Shown here in pieces: positions 42,353 through 50,657 of a stretch of DNA of 64,000 nucleotides. The notes beneath the pieces were generated by a model. That model ran no database searches. It worked only from the letters and a program-made list of their open reading frames with translations, and had not been told where the DNA came from. The DNA lies in the NCBI GenBank assembly GCA_034659015.1, contig JAYEGL010000002.1, positions 372,001 through 436,000 on the forward strand, in the 5' to 3' direction. Positions within the stretch are counted from its first letter, which is position 1. The number at the start of each line of letters is the position of its first letter. Both the position numbers and the translations under genes were made by a program. The stretch comes from Maricaulis sp034659015. GTDB taxonomy: Bacteria; Pseudomonadota; Alphaproteobacteria; Caulobacterales; Maricaulaceae.

Positions 42353-42649
42353 TCACACGCCCTCGATCACGTCGGCCCAGTCGGGATGACGCTCGGCCTG
42401 CGCCTTCAGGAAAGGGCACAGCGGAACGATGGTGAAGCCGTTGGCGCGGGCCTCGGCCACGACATGGCGGGCCAGCGCGCTGCCCACGCCGCGTCCGCCC
42501 AGGCTGTCGGGCACGCCGGTATGGTCGACGATGATCCGCGACGGGCTGATGCGGCTATAGGTCATTTCGGCGGTGTCGGTTTCACCGTCGATACGGGCCA
42601 CATAGCGGCCTTTCGAACCGGTTTCTTCCTGGGTGATCTGGATATCCAT
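42353..42649 (-). CDS. Small GNAT-like acetyltransferase (YjdJ/N-acetyltransferase_CG type)
   Basis: 98 residues. AEMTYSRISPSRIIVDHTGVPDSLGGRGVGSALARHVVAEARANGFTIVPLCPFLKAQAERHPDWADVI is the compact acetyl-CoA-binding domain of this family: the RGVGSALA pyrophosphate loop and PLCPFLKAQ with its Cys are typical. The substrate is unknown. The next small gene lies 14 bp upstream on the same strand, so the two may be co-transcribed. Confidence 0.92.
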   Translation of the reverse strand: MDIQITQEETGSKGRYVARIDGETDTAEMTYSRISPSRIIVDHTGVPDSLGGRGVGSALARHVVAEARANGFTIVPLCPFLKAQAERHPDWADVIEGV

Positions 42650-42663
42650 GATGGCCTCCGGCC

Positions 42664-42813
42664 TCAGCTTTCCAGCGGTTTCGCCGCGGCGGCCGCCGGC
42701 GCTTCGCTGGTGCGCACGGTCACATGCCCCGACGGGTTGAAGCCCGTGGCCAGCAGCAGGCTGGCCGTCAGGCCGAGAATGGCGATCGAGAGTATCAGTC
42801 CGGTCCAGCGCAT
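42664..42813 (-). CDS. Very small single-helix membrane protein
   Basis: 49 residues. The start at 42811-42813 is supported by AGGAGGG directly upstream. One hydrophobic helix (about residues 5-24) is followed by a Pro/Ala-rich tail exported to the periplasm. No family is recognised. It lies just upstream of the small acetyltransferase on the same strand. Confidence 0.6.
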   Translation of the reverse strand: MRWTGLILSIAILGLTASLLLATGFNPSGHVTVRTSEAPAAAAAKPLES

Positions 42814-42920
42814 GGCGCCCTCCTGTTCGTGGCGCGTATATGGGCCGTGGCGGCTCGGGCGATTAGGGGGAATGACGGAAAAAGTGTCCCGCCTGTGCGG
42901 ATACGGCGTGTCCTGCGCAA

Positions 42921-42957
42921 AAAAGAAAAGCGCGGCCCGGACGAACCGGACCGCGCT
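42921..42957 (-). terminator. Terminator of the S1 autotransporter gene
   Basis: Stem AGCGCGG(T)CCGG / CCGG(G)CCGCGCT with one mismatch and a five-base loop; read on the minus strand it is followed by TTTCTTTT. It lies 26 bp after the autotransporter stop. Confidence 0.88.
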
Positions 42958-42982
42958 CCCCCTGTCCACGAGGGCGTCGTGG

Positions 42983-45900
42983 TCAGAACCGCCAGCCGAT
43001 CGCCAGGCTGACAGCATTGTCCTCGTCGGTATCGCGTCCGATGTCGCTGCGAAGCCGGGCGGAGAGCGTGACACGCTCGGAGGCCTGCAGGTCGATGCCG
43101 AGGGCAAGCGAGGCAAAGCCATCGTCGTGATTGCCGTCGAGAACGGTGAAGCCGGCACCGGGCGCGCCGGCAAGACTGGCGGAGGTGACGCCATCGCCGC
43201 CGGAAATGTCCTGCTCCCAAGTCAACTGGCCGAAGATGCGCGCATCGCCGCCGGCCAGATTGCCGTCCGTGGCATAGCGGCCGCCGATGCCGACCAGGGT
43301 CTGGTCGGTTTCGCGGCCGGCCAGACTGGCATTGAACACGCCGGCACCGGTCTCGGTATAGCCGTCGATATCCGTATTGCCGTGGCGCAGGCGCAGGACC
43401 GGGCCGAACACGGCGTCGGTGTCGAGCAGGTCCATGCCCATGTCGAAGCCGGCATTGATCTGGGTGGCCTCGGTGTCGCCGAGCGCCCGGGCGAAACCAT
43501 TGCCCAGCGTGATCGTGCGGGTGAGGTCGTAGTCCAGCCAGCTGCCGCCGATATAGCCGGAGCCGTAGAGCGATCCGCCGGCATAGCCGGCATAGGCCGC
43601 GATGGACACCGATTCACCCTGGACATGGGCGCCGGTGCGGTTGGCGGAATAGTCGGAGAAGCCCGCATTGGCGCCGATCAGCCAGTTCGGGGCGGGCTCG
43701 AAATCGACCCCGGCCACGACGTGGTTGCTCTCGATATCCATCTCGCCATTGGGCAGGTCGGTATCGCCCCAGCCGCTTTCCGCGGAGAAGTAGAATCCGG
43801 TGCGGTCGTTGATGCCGTCCATCTGGCCGGCCTCGGCGGCGCGTGTGGCGGCCTGCAGCGCGGAGAGGACTTCGACGCTACCCGGATCCGACGAGGCGAG
43901 CTGGATGCCGTCCCCGTTCAGCCCGGCCGTCTGCATGCCGCCGCCATGGCGGCCTTCCGCGAAGATCGCCATGCGCGTGGCGATGGTGTCGCCCATCGAG
44001 CGCGACAGGCCGAAGCCCATCCGGTCCATGGCGAACGTGTCGCTGGGATTGGCCGTCTGCAGGCCGGCGCGCAGGGCATCCTCGGTCGGCAGATAGTCCA
44101 GCGCCGTCAGGAGTTCGCCGAAATCGCCCGTCGGAACGGACCCGTCAGCCTGCGCGTCGAGGGCCGAGGCCACGGCACGCTGCTGGTCGGTTTCCGCGAA
44201 TTGAGAATAGGACCGGGCCTCCAGTTCCAGAAAGGCCGTGGTCGCCGTGTAGCCGAGCGAGAAGGACAGGATGGGCGAGATGTCGTAGCCCGGTCCCGAC
44301 AGGTTCGTATCGGCGAAACCGCCCTCGGAGACGAGGAAGGTCAGCTGGCTGTTGCGGGCCGGCTGGTAGCCGTCCGTGAAGTAGACATCGACATTGCCGT
44401 CCAGGCTGGAGATGCCGTTGACCTGCAGGTGGTTCACCCCGGCGGGGCCGGCTGCGAACACGATATTGCCGCCGGACAGGTAGTAGTCGCCTTCGATGGT
44501 CAGGGCATTGCCGCTCGCGGAGACGTCCGGACCGATGCCCGGGCGCAGCGTGCCGCCGATCTGGTAGACGCCGAAGGGCGCATGGATCGTACCGTCGCCG
44601 CCGAAGTTCGAATTGCCGAAGATCAGCTCCAGCGTGTCGATCTCGCCGCGCAGGAAGAAGTCGCTCTCCATGATGTAGGTCTGACCGGTGGCGTCGTAGA
44701 GCAGACCGGTCTCGTAGATCGCGGTGGCGCCGCCGATCTGGGCGAAGGTCGTGGTGTCGTACAGCCCCTCGATATGAAGCTCGCCGCCCTCGATCAGGCT
44801 GCCGGTATAGTCGAAATAGACCCCGGTCTCGCCGACGCGCAGCGTGCCGCCGGTCTGGTGCAGCCAGTCGGTGGCCATGACGCCGTCCACGGTGACGTCG
44901 GCTCCGCTCAGGTTCACCCCGCCGTTATAGTAGGGCGAGAAGTCGAAATAGCTGCCGGTCTCGCCGATGGTGAGGCTGCCCGATTGCAGCTCCATCGCCT
45001 GGCCGATCAGCTCGCCATTGACGACAATGTCGCCGCCGGTCAGGCCGACGCCGGTATCCAGGGCGAGTTGCCCGCCCTCGTCGATCACCAGCCCGGCGCC
45101 TTCGAAGACGTAGACGGCATCGACATACTCGTTCTGCTGAACGGTGGTCGTGCCCGGGGCATCGAGGAAGACCTCGTAGATCTCGGGCACGAGATATTGG
45201 TCGGTGACCACAGTGCTGCCGGCAATGGCGCGATCATTCTCGGGAATGTCGCCGAAGTCCCAGTGCGCCGCATCGTGCCACAGGCCGTCGCCGGCCACGG
45301 CGTGACGCTCGATGAAGGGGTCGAGGCCTTCGATCCAGTCGATATAGCTGGCGACGGGGACATAGGCGACGATCGTGCCGTACTGGCCGTTCTGGCCCAC
45401 CGGGTTGCCGCCATTCGACACGATGCCGATCTGGATCAGGCCGTTCGCCGTGTCGACGAAGAGCGGACCGCCGCTGTCGCCGCGCCCGGAGCTGACCTCG
45501 CCGGGAATGGCGGTGTCGCCGAGCAGGTTGATTGCGCCCGGACCGTCGAAATCGACAAACAGGAAATGTTCGTCGCTGCCATTGGGCCCTCCGAAGACGG
45601 ACCAGCCGATCCCGTTATAGATATCGTCCCAGGTGGCGATGCCGTTGAGCGTGTTGACGCCGTAGCGGCGATTGCCGTCGATGCCGATCTCGCCCAGCGT
45701 GCCGGTCCCGGTATTGCCATAGCCGGCCAGGGTGATCGTGCTGCCCAGCGTCGTGTTCTCGCCGCTGGCGCCTTCCAGCGTCACAGGATCGGCGGCCAGG
45801 GACGCGGTGGCCAGCGTGATCACGGCGACGTCGGCTTCGAAGTTGAACGGGTTGTAGTCCTCGTGGACGGTCACGCCCATGGCGCCGAAGGACAGGCCCT

Positions 45901-46729
45901 GGCCGTCGGGCGAGAAGGACACCGAGACATTCTCCACGTCGCCGGTGAAGCTGACGAAGCAGTGTGCAGCGGCCAGAACCTGCCGGCGGTTGATAAGGCT
46001 GCCGGTGCACACGGATGTCCCGTTGGTGCTCTGGATCGTGATGAACACGACATTGGAGAACTGGTTGTCGCTGTCGACGATGCCGCCGACCGTCGAGTCG
46101 TCGCCGGCCACGACGAGCGGCGAGGCGCCGGGGGTTCGCACGGAGCCCGTAAAGCCCTCATGCGGGCGGGCCATGCCCTCGATCTCGAATTCGGTTGCGA
46201 AGGGCGGGACGAAACCGCCGATGTTGCAGCTGTAATCGTGGGTGCAGTCGTCGCCGCGCGGGACCGCGGGCGACGGGATGGTGAAACGACTGTTGTTGTG
46301 GGCCGTTTCGGCTTCATTGCGATTGTCGCGATCCCAGGGCGCGCGACCGGGCTGGTAGTTGCCGTAGGCGTCGCGATTGCAGAAGCTGAGCGGCTGGTTG
46401 CGCGCGCTGCCATAGGCCTCCGGCGTGTCCGAGAAGAAGGTCGAATAGGTCTGCGCGAGGCAGTAGCCGTGCGCATCGCCGCCGCCTTCCGGCACGACCC
46501 AGTAGTATTCGCGCCAGAGCCGGCGTCCTTCCTCCCAGTTGGTATAGACGATCGTGCCGCCCTCGGGCAGCGTGCCGCGGACGACCGGGCCTTCCTCGGC
46601 GGGGTCCTCGTCGCTCTGGGCGAAGGCCGGAGCGCCGAGCGCAAGGCCGGCGCATGTGGCGAGAAGCGAGGCGCGAAGCGTCCCCGCGAAGAACGGGTTC
46701 CGGTGTCGGGTATCGGACAAGCGTGTCAT
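42983..46729 (-). CDS. Trypsin-like (S1) autotransporter serine protease
   Basis: 1248 residues. A signal peptide ends near residue 37 (ALGAPAFAQ). A Cys-containing N-terminal extension is followed by a chymotrypsin-fold protease at about residues 200-460 with the full triad: His256 in LAAAHCF, Asp300 in EADVAVITL, and Ser419 in GRGDSGGPLF. Gly/Thr-rich stretches with repeated TG.GG/GGTL.VGETG patterns (about 500-780) suggest a beta-helix passenger. The last 270 residues form an autotransporter beta-barrel ending in LAIGWRF. The protease is probably displayed on or released from the surface. The gene is monocistronic. Confidence 0.9.
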   Translation of the reverse strand: MTRLSDTRHRNPFFAGTLRASLLATCAGLALGAPAFAQSDEDPAEEGPVVRGTLPEGGTIVYTNWEEGRRLWREYYWVVPEGGGDAHGYCLAQTYSTFFSDTPEAYGSARNQPLSFCNRDAYGNYQPGRAPWDRDNRNEAETAHNNSRFTIPSPAVPRGDDCTHDYSCNIGGFVPPFATEFEIEGMARPHEGFTGSVRTPGASPLVVAGDDSTVGGIVDSDNQFSNVVFITIQSTNGTSVCTGSLINRRQVLAAAHCFVSFTGDVENVSVSFSPDGQGLSFGAMGVTVHEDYNPFNFEADVAVITLATASLAADPVTLEGASGENTTLGSTITLAGYGNTGTGTLGEIGIDGNRRYGVNTLNGIATWDDIYNGIGWSVFGGPNGSDEHFLFVDFDGPGAINLLGDTAIPGEVSSGRGDSGGPLFVDTANGLIQIGIVSNGGNPVGQNGQYGTIVAYVPVASYIDWIEGLDPFIERHAVAGDGLWHDAAHWDFGDIPENDRAIAGSTVVTDQYLVPEIYEVFLDAPGTTTVQQNEYVDAVYVFEGAGLVIDEGGQLALDTGVGLTGGDIVVNGELIGQAMELQSGSLTIGETGSYFDFSPYYNGGVNLSGADVTVDGVMATDWLHQTGGTLRVGETGVYFDYTGSLIEGGELHIEGLYDTTTFAQIGGATAIYETGLLYDATGQTYIMESDFFLRGEIDTLELIFGNSNFGGDGTIHAPFGVYQIGGTLRPGIGPDVSASGNALTIEGDYYLSGGNIVFAAGPAGVNHLQVNGISSLDGNVDVYFTDGYQPARNSQLTFLVSEGGFADTNLSGPGYDISPILSFSLGYTATTAFLELEARSYSQFAETDQQRAVASALDAQADGSVPTGDFGELLTALDYLPTEDALRAGLQTANPSDTFAMDRMGFGLSRSMGDTIATRMAIFAEGRHGGGMQTAGLNGDGIQLASSDPGSVEVLSALQAATRAAEAGQMDGINDRTGFYFSAESGWGDTDLPNGEMDIESNHVVAGVDFEPAPNWLIGANAGFSDYSANRTGAHVQGESVSIAAYAGYAGGSLYGSGYIGGSWLDYDLTRTITLGNGFARALGDTEATQINAGFDMGMDLLDTDAVFGPVLRLRHGNTDIDGYTETGAGVFNASLAGRETDQTLVGIGGRYATDGNLAGGDARIFGQLTWEQDISGGDGVTSASLAGAPGAGFTVLDGNHDDGFASLALGIDLQASERVTLSARLRSDIGRDTDEDNAVSLAIGWRF

Positions 46730-46836
46730 GGTTTCCCCCTGCGTTAGGCGGGGGAATGCTTAGACCCGGGCGCGTTGCGGTTGAATTCGACGATTGTCGT
46801 AGGCCGCCCGGTTTTCGGTCGAAAAAAGCGAAAAAA

Positions 46837-48216
46837 TCAGACCCTTGGGCGCGGGCTGGCGGGCGCGGCCGGGCAGAACAGCGTCGCCGTGACGCCGTGG
46901 CCGGCCCGCGAGTGCAGGTGGAGCCGCAGCCCGCCGTGCGCGGCAAGGCGGAACATGATCTCCAGGCCGAGGCCGGACCGCTTTCCTGCCACCCCTTCCT
47001 CGCCGGTGGCCAGGCCCGAGCGTTCGGAGATCTCGATGTCTCCCGCCGGCAGGCCCTTGCCGTTGTCCGCCACGATCAGCGCCACCCCGTCGCCCCGGCG
47101 GCGGGCGCCGATGCAGACGGCCTGGCCGCCGGAATGCGAGATGGCGTTGGAGACGAGATTGGCCAGGATGTGTTCCACAATGCCCGGGTCGGCATGAATT
47201 TGCGCGCTCGACGTCACCGTGCGCAGCGAGACGCCCTTCAGGCGCGCGATCTCGCCGAACGCCGACTTCAGGGCGCCGGTCAGTTCGGAAACCGGGAGAT
47301 GGTCCGGGCTGACATCGCGTTTGGCGGAGTCCAGATGGGCCACTTCCAGGATCGAGGAAATCATCCGCGACACGTTGCGCGTGACCGTCTGCTGCTGGCG
47401 GGCGACATCGAGGGCGGCGTCCTTGTCGCCGCGCTCGATCAGCTCGGTCAGACGCGCCGCGTTGAGATCGAGCGCAAAGACGGGCTGGCGGATGTCGTGG
47501 CCCGTCGCGGCCAGCAGGAAGGTGGTGAATTTGTGCGCCCGCTCGGCCGCCTTCTTGGCCTCTTCATAGCGCCGCATGACGTAGAAGCGCCGCCGTGCGC
47601 GCATCGACAGCATGATCGCCATCACCCAGCCGAAGGCGCAGCAGAAGAGCGCCATGACGGACTGGCCGATCATCGGGTGTTCCGCAGCGTTGCGCCACAT
47701 CACGGCAAGCGCGAGATAGGCGGCGCCATAGCCGGTCGCGGCGATCATCACCGCCCAGGGGAAGTTGGACAGGGCGACGCCCAGCACGATGATGTGCAGC
47801 GACATCCAGAAACTGGTGAAGACCAGCACGTCGGAAATGCCGTCCGGCGTCGTCTCGACGGCCGGATAGGCGCAGGCCACCAGCCCGGCGGCGATCGTGG
47901 AGACGATGGTCCACACATGGATCAGCCGCCCCGGCCAGCCCTGGCTGTTCGCCGGGCGTGCGATCAGCAGCCATGCGCCGAGCGTTACGCCGAAGGTCCC
48001 CGCGATCAGGCGGGCGGAAATGGTCGGCAGGAAATGTACAGTGCCCTGGAGGTAGGCCAGGTCGATGCTCGAGGAGACCAGCCAGCCGATGGAAAAGGCG
48101 AGCAGGGTGATGCCGGCCTGCAGCCGGATCCCGCTCCAGGATTCCTCGATATAATCCCGTTCCAGCGCGGCATCCGAAAAACGTCCATCGATCCGGCGAA
48201 TCTGCGGATAATCCAT
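46837..48216 (-). CDS. Membrane histidine kinase, partner of the divergent NarL-type regulator
   Basis: 459 residues. Six hydrophobic helices at about residues 30-205 form the sensor. HisKA with TGHDIRQPVFALDL carries the phospho-acceptor His, and HATPase_c has NLVSNAISHSGG, DNGKGLPAG and SGLGLEIMFRLA. The HD(L/I)RQP form is typical of kinases that pair with NarL/FixJ regulators. The start is separated from the regulator gene by only 42-93 bp, so the pair shares a promoter region. The signal is unknown. Confidence 0.9.
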   Translation of the reverse strand: MDYPQIRRIDGRFSDAALERDYIEESWSGIRLQAGITLLAFSIGWLVSSSIDLAYLQGTVHFLPTISARLIAGTFGVTLGAWLLIARPANSQGWPGRLIHVWTIVSTIAAGLVACAYPAVETTPDGISDVLVFTSFWMSLHIIVLGVALSNFPWAVMIAATGYGAAYLALAVMWRNAAEHPMIGQSVMALFCCAFGWVMAIMLSMRARRRFYVMRRYEEAKKAAERAHKFTTFLLAATGHDIRQPVFALDLNAARLTELIERGDKDAALDVARQQQTVTRNVSRMISSILEVAHLDSAKRDVSPDHLPVSELTGALKSAFGEIARLKGVSLRTVTSSAQIHADPGIVEHILANLVSNAISHSGGQAVCIGARRRGDGVALIVADNGKGLPAGDIEISERSGLATGEEGVAGKRSGLGLEIMFRLAAHGGLRLHLHSRAGHGVTATLFCPAAPASPRPRV

Positions 48217-48309
48217 ATTATTCCAGACGCTTCGCGTATATGTTCAGAACAGGTATCAATGTCTAGCGGTCCGCGACATGGGCTGGCAAGCGGGATCGGG
48301 GCCAACATC

Positions 48310-48942
48310 ATGAAGGGCGTGGAAAATTCCAGACGTGTGGTGGTGGTAGACGACCATGCGATCGTCCGAGAAGCCGTCTGCGGAACGATCGACATGCACG
48401 AGGGCTATACGCTGGCCGGCGTGGCCGAGGACGGGACGACCGCCATCGACCTCCTGCTGGCGGAAAAGCCCGACATCGCCGTCATCGATTTCGCCCTGCC
48501 GGACATGACCGGTCTGGAAGTGATCGAGCGGGTGCGCGGCGAGGGGCTGGAGACGCGGTTTCTTCTGCTCACCGGTTCCCACATGGACGACCGGGAGCGC
48601 GCCGCCCTGGCGGCCGTCGCCGAAGGCTTCCTGCACAAGGAATCAGGCCGGGAAAGCCTGATCGAAGCGCTTGAGGCGGTTGCATGTGCGGAACCGCGCC
48701 GGCCGGCCTCACCGCTCGAGGAGGACGAGGAAAACGGCGTGCTGCGGGCCGGGCTTCTGACTGCCCGCGAGCGCGACGTGTTGCGCGAGATCGCGCGCGG
48801 TCACTCGGTCGACGCGATTGCGGGCAATCTGGAGGTTCGCGTGTCGACCGTGCGCAAGCACCGGGAGAACATCATGGCCAAGCTGGGCCTCAACTCGACG
48901 GCCCAGCTGGTGCGTGCCGCCATGCAGATCGGCCAGTACTAG
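48310..48942 (+). CDS. NarL/FixJ-family response regulator
   Basis: 210 residues from the ATG at 48310; an in-frame ATG at 48259 would add 17 residues. Receiver domain: VVVVDDHAIVREAV (acid pocket), phospho-acceptor Asp60 in AVIDFALPDMTG, and conserved Ser/Thr and Lys in LLTGSHM and FLHKESG. The C-terminal LuxR-type helix-turn-helix is LTARERDVLREIARGHSVDAIAGNLEVRVSTVRKHRENIMAKLGL. It is divergent from the histidine kinase, and its stop overlaps the convergent phosphoesterase gene by 4 bp. Confidence 0.94.
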   Translation: MKGVENSRRVVVVDDHAIVREAVCGTIDMHEGYTLAGVAEDGTTAIDLLLAEKPDIAVIDFALPDMTGLEVIERVRGEGLETRFLLLTGSHMDDRERAALAAVAEGFLHKESGRESLIEALEAVACAEPRRPASPLEEDEENGVLRAGLLTARERDVLREIARGHSVDAIAGNLEVRVSTVRKHRENIMAKLGLNSTAQLVRAAMQIGQY

Positions 48943-49724
48943 CCCGTTCGCGGCAGCACCCAGCTGTCGCCGGCGGAGAATTCCGGCCGCTCCGGATGGG
49001 CCACATAGTGAGTGATCCGGATCGTGTCCCCGTCCAGGTCGAGCGCGTTGAAGCCGGCGGGCTCGCCGCGCGTGCGCCGTGAAAAGGTCGTGCCTGCACC
49101 GACAAACCAGCAGGTGTGATCCGGTCCCTGTGCGGGCAGGCTGAATGTCTCGTGCAGATGGCCGGTCAGGACCAGGTCGCAATGCGCCGCAATCGTGCCG
49201 ATCGACTTGCCGGCCCGGGCCGTGCGCGCGCGGCCGCGATTGCCGCCGGGCGCGAGGATGGGATGGTGGCAGGTCAGCACGCGAAGCTCGGCCTCGCCCC
49301 GGGCCAGCGTGTCCAGGGCCCGGCCCAGGCTGGGCTGGCCGATCCGTCCGAGCGACCAGTCCGGCTGCCATTGCGCGCGGCGGGCGGTCCGAAGGCTCTC
49401 CACATGAAGGGTGTCGTCCCGGTGGCTCGGTGAGAGAAAGCGGCCGATCGAGCGCTCATAGCGCCGCCAGGGCGTGGTGAAACGCCGGTGCAGGGCGCGC
49501 ACGGGCACGTCGTGATTACCCGGAATGCCCACCACCGGTGCCTCGAGCGCGGCGAGAAAGCGGGCCGCGTCGTCGAATTCGCGCTTGCGTCCGCCCTGGG
49601 TGAAGTCGCCCGCGGCGACGACGAGATCGGGCGCTTTGGCGTTGCACAGATCGGCGAAGGCCTCGACCAGGGAGCGGTCCTCGGCCCCGAAATGCATGTC
49701 GGCGATGTGAAAGAGTGTCGTCAT
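48939..49724 (-). CDS. Calcineurin-like metallophosphoesterase
   Basis: 261 residues. All metal motifs of the family are present: IADMHFG (DxH), AAGDFTQGG, GIPGNHDVP, TCHHPIL and LTGHLHETF. No signal peptide, so it is cytosolic. Similar enzymes act as phosphodiesterases on nucleotides or phospholipid headgroups; the substrate cannot be told. It is overlapped by 4 bp with the upstream lipid-kinase-like gene, suggesting a joint role in lipid or phosphodiester metabolism. Confidence 0.92.
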   Translation of the reverse strand: MTTLFHIADMHFGAEDRSLVEAFADLCNAKAPDLVVAAGDFTQGGRKREFDDAARFLAALEAPVVGIPGNHDVPVRALHRRFTTPWRRYERSIGRFLSPSHRDDTLHVESLRTARRAQWQPDWSLGRIGQPSLGRALDTLARGEAELRVLTCHHPILAPGGNRGRARTARAGKSIGTIAAHCDLVLTGHLHETFSLPAQGPDHTCWFVGAGTTFSRRTRGEPAGFNALDLDGDTIRITHYVAHPERPEFSAGDSWVLPRTG

Positions 49725-50572
49725 TCCGGCCAGTTCAGAAAGTGTATCGGCTGGTTCGAACGTTCTATCGTGATCTCGCGGGGCATGAAAACCGGCTCCC
49801 CGTCCAGCATCACCGCCAGGGGTTTGCGCGAGCGGGCGTCGATGCGCGACGTGCGGCCGTGCACGCCCGGGCGTTCGCCGTCATGGATGTCGGTGAGCAG
49901 GGTGAAGCCGGCCCAGGCGACATCGCCGATATGGCGCCAGTTCACGGCGATATAGGCCATGTCGTCCTCGTCGCCGTCCAGGTCGACATAGATGCCGCTG
50001 GCGCGCTTCTGCTCGTCGTTTGCGTCCTCGAGGCGATAGCGGATGCGCGGCCGGAAGGCGTGACGGGCGGCGGCCGTGACGCGGCGGGACAGCGAGGGCA
50101 GGGGCGGCATGCCGTCGGCATCGCGCACGAGTTCGCGGGCCCGAGCCACCGTGGAGGGAAAGCCCAGCGCCGCGGCAACGAGGAAGATCTCGTCCTCGAT
50201 CAGGCCGGGCCGGAAAGGGGTCGGGCTCGCCGTGTCGGCGGCATCCAGCAGGCTTTCGGCGCTGCGGTGGCCGTAAAGGCGATGGGCGAGCATGTTGGCC
50301 GTGCCCAGCGGCAGGGGCAGGAGCGGGCAGTCCGTACGGGTGCGGTGCGCCATGCAGGCCACGGCCTGTACGGTGCCGTCTCCGCCGGCGGTGGCGATAG
50401 CGTCATAGCCGTTGTCGCGGGCCGACGCGATGCGCTCTTCCAGCCCCTCTTCGCCGAATTCCCAGACATCCGCGACGGCGCTGTGGCGGGTCAAAGGCTC
50501 CGCCAGCGCCTTGTCATCGCCGCGGACGAAACGCCCCGACGTACGGTTTATCACCAGTGCGAGCTGCACCAT
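49721..50572 (-). CDS. Diacylglycerol kinase catalytic-domain protein (YegS/LCB5-like)
   Basis: 283 residues from the ATG at 50570-50572, with AGGAGG ten bases upstream. The DAGK_cat signature is AIATAGGDGTVQAVACMA near residue 61, then LLPLPLGTANMLAHRL; the C-terminal beta domain ends KPLAVMLDGEPVFMPREITI. The protein probably phosphorylates a lipid such as diacylglycerol. The start codon lies in one arm of a 13-bp inverted repeat (50566-50651). Confidence 0.9.
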   Translation of the reverse strand: MVQLALVINRTSGRFVRGDDKALAEPLTRHSAVADVWEFGEEGLEERIASARDNGYDAIATAGGDGTVQAVACMAHRTRTDCPLLPLPLGTANMLAHRLYGHRSAESLLDAADTASPTPFRPGLIEDEIFLVAAALGFPSTVARARELVRDADGMPPLPSLSRRVTAAARHAFRPRIRYRLEDANDEQKRASGIYVDLDGDEDDMAYIAVNWRHIGDVAWAGFTLLTDIHDGERPGVHGRTSRIDARSRKPLAVMLDGEPVFMPREITIERSNQPIHFLNWPE

Positions 50573-50651
50573 CTGCCTACGTCCTCCTGCTGATGTAACG
50601 CGGGCAGGCCCGCGGCGTTCCCGCCGGCGGCAGGTTGCAGGCAGATGGTGC
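50566..50651 (-). promoter_or_regulatory. 13-bp inverted repeat enclosing the lipid-kinase start codon
   Basis: 50566-50578 and 50639-50651 are perfect inverted copies (AGGCAGATGGTGC). In the minus-strand transcript the downstream arm contains the ATG of the lipid-kinase-like gene, while the AGGAGG ribosome site lies in the loop. Pairing would bury the start codon, so a translational control role is possible. Confidence 0.45.
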
Positions 50652-50657
50652 GGCGCG

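Noticed and set aside
42386..46747. A 1453-residue open frame on the plus strand opposite the S1 autotransporter
   Set aside because: It is antisense to a gene with signal peptide, full catalytic triad, barrel and terminator. Its composition (Ala/Gly/Arg/Val/Asp-rich, no motif) is that of a codon-shadow in GC-rich DNA, and it has no ribosome site of its own.
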